A stretch of 64,000 nt of DNA. It comes from Marsupella aquatica. Taxonomy: Eukaryota; Marchantiophyta. The number at the start of each line of letters is the position of its first letter. Position 1 is the stretch's first letter. Both the position numbers and the translations under genes were made by a program. The notes under the pieces were generated by a model. It saw only the letters and a program-made list of their open reading frames with translations. It was not told where the DNA came from and ran no database searches. The stretch lies in assembly GCA_973895155.1 (NCBI GenBank), contig OZ316894.1, forward strand, positions 10,106,001 to 10,170,000, in the 5' to 3' direction. Shown in pieces: positions 58,540 to 64,000 of this stretch.

Positions 58540-59060
58540 TCGGATCACTTCAGGAAAATTGACGCAAAAATTTCTATCATCCGATGCAATTCCCAACGCA
58601 CTTTGCGATGCGCAAACCATTGCATATCGACCATCGGACTTCCATCGGACTTCCATCGGACTTTCCGATATTTTTGACGACGGACGTTCCGTTGTAACGT
58701 GTTACGGATATTTTATGTCCATTGTAAAATGAATCGGATAACTAACACGCGACGGCACACGACGATTTCCTATGTCCGATATATTTGACATGGCAATTTG
58801 CGAAGTAATTTGTATCGGTATGTCCGATATATTTGACATGGCAATTTGCGAAAGAATTTGTATCGGACATTGCGTTATTTATAATAACGGAAAGTGTGTT
58901 ACTTTTTGTATCGGACTATCCGATATATTTAAGATGGGAACCTTGAAGGAGGGGTCTGATGCGTTGGGGATGGGAAAGTTTGAAGGCAGCAGCATCGGAC
59001 ACTGCTATATTACCAATACGGATGGTAACGGACTTGCAACGGATTATCAAATGTTCTGGG
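58540..59060. promoter_or_regulatory. Subterminal TCGGA/TCCGA motif cluster of the CACTA element
   Basis: At least a dozen copies of (A)TCGGA(C/T) or its complement lie within 520 bp of the CACTA end in both orientations, including three in a row (CATCGGACTTC, about 58621-58655). A 48-bp unit TGTCCGATATATTTGACATG plus GCAATTTGCGAA... is duplicated head to tail at 58773-58820 and 58821-58868. In En/Spm, short repeated subterminal words bind the small element protein that brings the ends together; these are the natural counterpart here. Further clusters of the same word lie at 60465-60600 (an intron of the minus gene) and 61868-62042. Confidence 0.65.
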
Positions 59061-59384
59061 GGTGGAATACAGGGTTTCATGGGTGGTTTTTTGGGGGTTT
59101 GGGTATTGGTTTAGGGTTGAAGGTGACATACACCAATTAGGAACCAAAGATAATGCTATAAACACGAGGTCAAAATATCATATTCAAAAAGGGGATCACC
59201 CCAATATGTACAAAATGGATTAGGCCTACTGGGTAGACCCATCCTGGTCGTGATGGCACGATAGAAGATGTAAAGAGAGCTTTGACTAGAGACTACACTG
59301 AGCTATATACAAGGTACCTCCGAGTGAGTGTCTAATCAAAGCTGTCTAGCACTAGATACCCGACCACCTAAATGCAACTAACCT

Positions 59385-61837
59385 CTAAAAAGGTGTGTTG
59401 CGTCCCTTCTTCTTCTTTGGGCGAGAACGAAGGGTGGGTACAGGTCTAGCATCATGAGAGCCCTCCTCCCTCTGGCTGCCCACAACCGTGGCAGCCACCT
59501 GCTCACCAGATGGCATGGGTTGGCCTGATGCAGGCCTAGACCCTGACCCACTAGATGCACCGCTAGGGTGGTCAGGCAAGGTAGATGTCCCACCAACCCC
59601 CGACACGGCAGAGTGAAAGGACGCCTCAGCTCCTCCCGCAGACCTGCTAGAGTGATGGGATGGTGCGCCGACAAATCCTGTGGGTGGCCCATGTCGTGCT
59701 GTACTCCCACCAGACTCACGAGATGGTGCGCGCCCTCTAGATCCACCATCCGGCACGTCGCCACTACCTCGTCGGGAAGGGCCACCTGCACCAGATACTC
59801 CTACGCGATCGCCTCGTCCCATGCCATCACCTCTACTACCCCCTGAGTGCCTGGGCCCCGCACCCCGTGATGCTCCAGAGCGATGGGAGCCCACACCATC
59901 AGCAGCATGTGACCCACCCCTCCCTGCTGATGGGGCAACGGCACCAGATGGGGCAACAACACCTCGGACCTGAGGAGTAGGGGTGACTGTGGGCACCCTC
60001 CCCAACCCTGCCTCAGCATCCTGCTCAGAATCTGAGTCCAGCTCCTCCGACCCAGACCCCTCCTCATCCTGCGCAATAGGGTTTAATTGCAGTTAGAATG
60101 AATGGTCCCGACCATAACTCTAACAAATTCATGACAACCTTAAACATTATATATCACCCTAGGGTGAACACTTACCTCTCCCAACTCATCCTCAAGGTGG
60201 CGCTTTAGAGCGCGGGGTCCATCCGTCTTTGCCAAATTCCTCTCCAACGGCGCAATAGGGCGACCATACTCCCGCTCCTGAAAATTAAAGATCCAACCCA
60301 TAGAGGCCAGGTTAATATCAAATCTAGTATTAGCGTGCCCTACCCTAAACCAAGCCACCCTACATAACCCTAATGTAACCTTAAACCATAGTTCACCCTA
60401 ACTTATACTCTACCCTAGTAAAAAATTAACGTTAAGTACGTTCATTCAAAAATTTAAATGTTTTGCCGAGGGGTCCGATTCAGAGTCCGATACAGCCTGC
60501 ATTGGACGTCTATCGGATGCGTAACAAGAAAAATGGCATGACACGGTGTCCGATGCTGCTTCCGATGCAAAACCTATCGGATGAGTATCGGAAAGAACAG
60601 GCCCGAGAGCAAAAATGAGTTTTGCAAAGGGTTTAAACAAAAGACATAAGGCACAACCAACTCATTCTTCGTGCGAGGAGTCAGGTGATCAGGGAGTCGA
60701 GGTGGGGAGGAGAGGGAGGGCACTTACAAACTCAGCCTTCAATCGATTGGAGCCGCCTTGCCCCATCCAGTGAGTGATGGTTGGCCTCCCCTGCACTCTC
60801 TCCAATGCTGCTATGATGTGCCTTGGTGGTTTGGGGAGTCTTGCTGCCTGAGCTGCCCATTGTTGCAGGTTCTGTTGAAGGGGGAGGATATCAACATTCT
60901 CCCCAGCCTTTCGCTTCTCCTCTGCCAGCCTAATTTCGTTGTCCCAATGTCTTCTTTTCAGCCAGGCATGGACTGAGAGTTCCTCCTCAAGCCAAGCTGC
61001 CCACTCATCCGGGGAAACATCGTCTGGACAACCCTCCTCCCTGATCACCTCTGCATCCACTGCCATATCTCCAAGGTACTTTCTGAATTTCTCTCGCCGA
61101 TGATTGCGCATGTCTGAGAGTGATGCTGAAATTCGTTTGTTTAGGAACCTGTCATCAATGTAGGCCCCGTTCCTGAACCGTTCCTTCACCTGCTCTCTGA
61201 TTCTCAATCTCTCTTCCTCCTTCTTCTTGCCCTAGTAATCCAGTGGCCCCAATTTGGCCCTCAGCACCTGCTTGAATTGGCTTCGGAATAGATGGTAGCT
61301 CTTAGGCAATGGACCACCACCCGAATTGAGAGCTAGCTCAGGCCTGAGAGCTCTCTCTGCCTCCTTTCGCCTCTGCTCCTCCAATCGCACCTTCTCAATT
61401 GCCCTAGCTTCTTTTCGAAGCTTTTTCTCTCGTTTTCTTGGAGACAGTGTCTCCTCTGCATCCCCCTTGCCTCTCTTTGCCTCTTTCTTCCTCTTCTTTG
61501 CCTCCTTCTCACTTGCAATGCTTGCAGCAGCAGTCTTCTCTGCCTCACGCCGAGAGGCATCAATCAGCGTTTGGAGGAGTGGGACTACTCTCTCTGCGTC
61601 CTCCACACTCAGCCCTGCCTTGGCCACAAAAATGTCCCTCATAACTTCATTGTATGGCTGGGACGGTCCCCCTTGCTCTCCACCACCACCTGATCCCCCT
61701 TCGTCTCCCCCACCACCTGATCCCCCGCCCCCCTCCATCTCTCCTCCTTCAAGCTCTCCTCCTTGATCCAGCTTCAAAAAATTTGAAAAACACCAAGTGC
61801 GAAACGGGGCCCGACGCGCGGGTCTTCGCACCTGCAT
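59385..61837 (-). pseudogene. CACTA-element first ORF (Transposase_24-like), three exons, one in-frame stop
   Basis: Exon 1 runs from ATG 61837 (or ATG 61738) to 60728, exon 2 is 60277-60176 and exon 3 is 60068-59385. Both introns have GTAAGTG donors and CAG acceptors (TTTTCAG|GAG, TTGCGCAG|GAT), and both junctions are in phase 0, keeping one frame to the stop; this supports a real gene. The predicted protein is about 630 residues: a Gly/Glu-rich start, a VMRDIFVAKAGLSVEDAERV helix region, a long Lys/Glu-rich coiled-coil-like stretch, a central part with SPDEWAAWLEEEL, WLKRRHWDNEIR and THWMGQGGSNRLKAEF, and a Ser/Gly/Pro-rich tail ending PKKKKGRNTPF. The W..W plus H-x-GQGG pattern recalls the plant En/Spm Transposase_24 family, by memory. 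A TAG at 61234-61232 splits exon 1; the flanking frame is open and a CAG (Gln) would restore it. Confidence 0.7.
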
Positions 61838-62229
61838 CGGTTTTTTTTTCCAAAACAAAACCTGCTGCTTCCGATTCTTTCTATTTCGGACTTTGCGAAA
61901 CCAAAGGTATCGGACACGCAATCGGACTTTCCGAAACTATCTGCTTTGGACCCCTCGTCCTTTTCTTGTGGCCGTGTATTTACCAAGTGTGGCCCGTTTC
62001 CTATTGCATCGGACCCCTCATGAATTTATATCGGATACCTCTTTGCTTTCCCAAAGGGGGTCCAATATAATGTTTTGAATTTGGGTTGGGTATAATGGGA
62101 TTGGAGGGTTTAGAGTATAATTTAGGATATTTAGGTTTTGTATGGGGTAAGGGCACATGGTTGGAGTTATTATTTGCTTTCATATTTGAATCCGCGTTTT
62201 GTAGGGCTCTACATATGTGAACGGGACAG

Positions 62230-63095
62230 TGAACGTGTCATGCATGTAGAGGGACCTCTTGCAAGTTTCTTTGTTGCGGAGAACAAAGTTTGGGGTTTGT
62301 ACCGGACTATGTAATTTTTTTGATAAGCTATGGTCTTGCATGCTTAATATATTGGGCTCTAATTAATGATGCAATTGTGTATAGAGTCTTGGTGTTTTAG
62401 GGGTGGTTGTGGTGATGGGAACTCAATACTATGATATGTAATATAGGATCAAGAAAATACTACAAGAAGTTTTTGTATGAACCATTTTCGGGTGAAAGCC
62501 TTTTGTTTCATTTCTTTATAGGGGATTATGGGTGTACGTAGAGGTTTTATTAGTATAACATTATACCTTTTGTTAGGATAATATTAAACCCCTTCATTAG
62601 GCTAATCTTTGTGTTTGGATTTGATGTGTAGTACCTTGCTTTTGGAGGGGTGGTTAACTTTTTTTGAGGGGGTAGGGAGGTTTCGATTTTGGACAATGCA
62701 CTATGCATGAAACCGTGCATCCAGGAGGTATGATGTCCTCTTGCAAGTTTAGGGATGGTTGTGGTGATGAGAACTCAATACTATGATATATGATAGACAA
62801 AATACTACAAGAAGTTTTTGTACGAACCATTTCTTGGTGAAAGCTATTTGGATCATTTCTTTGGAGGGGTTTATGGGCTTAGGGTTATGGGGTTTTACTA
62901 GGATAAGGTTACACCTTTTCTTAGGATAAGGTTCAACCTCCATATATTAGCTAGGCTAATGGTTGTGTTGGATTTGATGCACAGTACCTTGCGTTTGGAG
63001 GGGTGGTTCAATGTTTGTGAGGGGGTAGATAGGTTTTGTTTTGGACAATGCACTATGCATAGTGTGAGACCGCGCATCCAGGAGGTATGATGTCC
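62230..63095. repeat. 352-bp tandem duplication in the spacer between the divergent CACTA genes
   Basis: Copy A (about 62401-62752) and copy B (about 62753-63095) are head to tail with a 352-bp period. Shared words include GGTTGTGGTGATG.GAACTCA, AATACTACAAGAAGTTTTTG, GTGAAAGC, GGATTTGATG, GGACAATGCACTATGCAT and GCATCCAGGAGGTATGATGT. A third fragment (CCTCTTGCAAGTTT, 62255-62270) precedes copy A. This region should hold the promoters for both genes. Confidence 0.85.
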
Positions 63096-63384
63096 CCGCT
63101 TCACGAGCCGCATCATTTACACTTAATTTGTATGTTGGAAATTTTTTATATGTGGTGTGTTCTTCCTACACCCTTTCGCACTTACAGATTATGTATGCTC
63201 ATTAGCAAAATGCTCACCCATATATGCAGAGATTTTGGATGTCCCACACCTTGTGTGTAGAAAATACGACACAATAGGCTGGCAAAGCGCGGGTATCATT
63301 GAGGTACAATAGGACTTTTGTATCTCATGCATTAATTAATTCTATTTTGATACTCCAACACTTGTCTTCTTTTATGCAGCTTAC

Positions 63385-64000
63385 ATGAATTCAGAGTGTA
63401 CTTCATGCATGCAGATGTCTACTTCTGATAGTTCCACGTCAAATTCAGACTCAGACACAAGCTCGTCTGAGGGGGAGGTTCCTCCACCCCCTCCTCCAGA
63501 TCGTCCTCGTGCTCCACTAGGACCCATACCTTGCTGGTGTGTGAGATGTAAGGGACTTGTGGTTCGACATGCGTGGGAGACTTGTGAGCACATCGAGAAC
63601 TATGGCCGCCACGAGGGTGATATGCCAGGGTATTTGCCTAGCCAGGTATATATATGTTTATGTCCCCTATTCATTCCATATATGCATTCCAATTTAGGGT
63701 ATTGCTTAATTATCTTGCATTTACATCCTGGCACTACTTAATTTATTGATTTGTGTAAAACCATTGTACGTGTGTTGACATAGGTGCCTCGTAGGCCCCC
63801 ACCTCCTTTGGTTCCTGAAGCTGTGTGGTTGGAAGGGTTTCTAGCAAGGGCCAGGAGTTGCTTGCAGTTCCTCCTGCCCAGATGCCTCTTAGCCCACCTG
63901 CTCCTATCCCCACTCCCGTGCCCACACATGAGCATGTAGAGGGGGAACCGGTCTCTCGGCCCGAGGTTGTGACTACTAGGGTCCTACGTACACGACCACG
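63385..64000 (+). CDS. CACTA-element second ORF (TNP2-like), 5' exons, partial
   Basis: An acceptor TTTTATGCAG (to 63380) precedes ATG 63385, so an untranslated exon may lie upstream. The first coding exon (63385-63645, 87 codons, phase 0) is Ser/Asp-rich, then proline-rich (EVPPPPPPDRPR), and then has a Cys/His cluster CWCVRCKGLVVRHAWETCEH with C50, C52, C55, C67, H69 and H76. It ends at donor CCAG|GTATAT. The next exon starts after ACATAG at 63784 (VPRRPPPPLVPEAV). Around 63855-63870 the proline-rich reading moves to another frame (VPPAQMPLSPPAPIPTPVPT...), so either a further intron with acceptor CTTGCAG at 63868 or a one-base lesion lies there. The sequence then runs open to the window end. 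A Cys/His-rich N-terminus ahead of the catalytic region is known in TNP2-type transposases. The catalytic DDE domain would be downstream, so the name is an inference. Confidence 0.5.

Larger units (their letters stand above)
58500..64000. mobile_element. CACTA (En/Spm-type) DNA transposon, left end and body, runs off the window
   Basis: The left end is CACTAGTACATTTTCGGGCC at 58500, preceded by TCA as a possible 3-bp target duplication. Inside lie subterminal TCGGA/TCCGA motifs, a minus-strand three-exon gene (59385-61837), a spacer with duplicated sequence (62230-63095) and the first exons of a plus-strand gene (63385 onward). The right end, expected to finish in TAGTG, is not in the window, so the element is longer than 5.5 kb. 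CACTA end, subterminal motif clusters and a two-gene content fit the En/Spm superfamily. The two genes are divergent, unlike the overlapping same-strand genes of maize En/Spm. Confidence 0.7.

Noticed and set aside
59385-60005. Ser/Gly-rich minus-strand frame as a stand-alone gene
   Set aside because: It has no ATG of its own and joins in phase to upstream exons at 60277-60176 and 60728 through good splice sites, so it is exon 3 of the CACTA ORF1.
61326-61766. 146-codon plus-strand Ser/Pro-rich frame
   Set aside because: It is the antisense of the Lys/Glu- and Gly-rich part of CACTA ORF1, which has far better support.

Overview
The window looks like a repeat-rich nuclear segment of a land plant with a fairly large genome. 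The signs are a SAC51-like bHLH transcription factor gene with a long spliced 5' leader, a decayed Ty1/copia element with an initiator-Met tRNA primer site, a CACTA-type DNA transposon, a tRNA-derived SINE with target-site duplications, Helitron-like ends, MITE-like inverted repeats and many local tandem duplications. Only one host protein-coding gene is convincing in 64 kb. The species cannot be fixed from the sequence; the compact SACL protein and gene-poor context fit a seed-free plant (bryophyte, lycophyte or fern), but that is only an impression.

Layout. 1-31 kb is intergenic and made of repeats: a SINE (602-941), a 33-35 bp minisatellite (3967-5290), a 170 bp tandem array (5340-5930), three copies of a dispersed repeat family (3.6/7.0 kb, 10.7-11.1 kb, 15.6/16.4 kb), two of them split by later insertions, two long-inverted-repeat elements (11975-12634 and 30724-31182), a MITE-like element (29291-29587), tandem arrays at 20.1-21.6 kb, and GC-rich islands. 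31.9-35.0 kb holds the host gene: TATA box, CT-rich leader, a 996-nt first intron containing a 244-bp tandem duplication, a second short intron, several upstream ORFs and a 276-codon intronless bHLH coding region (34042-34872). 35-51 kb is mostly low-repeat sequence without a recognisable gene. 51.6-58.5 kb is a nest of elements: a Helitron-like 3' end, a second copy of the 13.4 kb repeat, a short LTR element (TRIM-like, 52998-54388), and a copia gag-pol relic (55605-58299) riddled with stop codons and with a deletion between integrase and reverse transcriptase. 58500 to beyond the window end is a CACTA-type transposon that starts inside the 3' LTR of the copia element; it carries subterminal TCGGA motifs, a minus-strand three-exon gene (61837-59385, one in-frame stop) and the start of a divergent plus-strand gene (63385 onward).

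How it works together. The bHLH gene is probably controlled at translation through its leader uORFs, as the SAC51 family is in flowering plants (thermospermine response). The transposon section records successive nested insertions: copia first, then CACTA into its 3' LTR. The two CACTA genes are arranged head to head around a shared spacer that has itself been tandemly duplicated.
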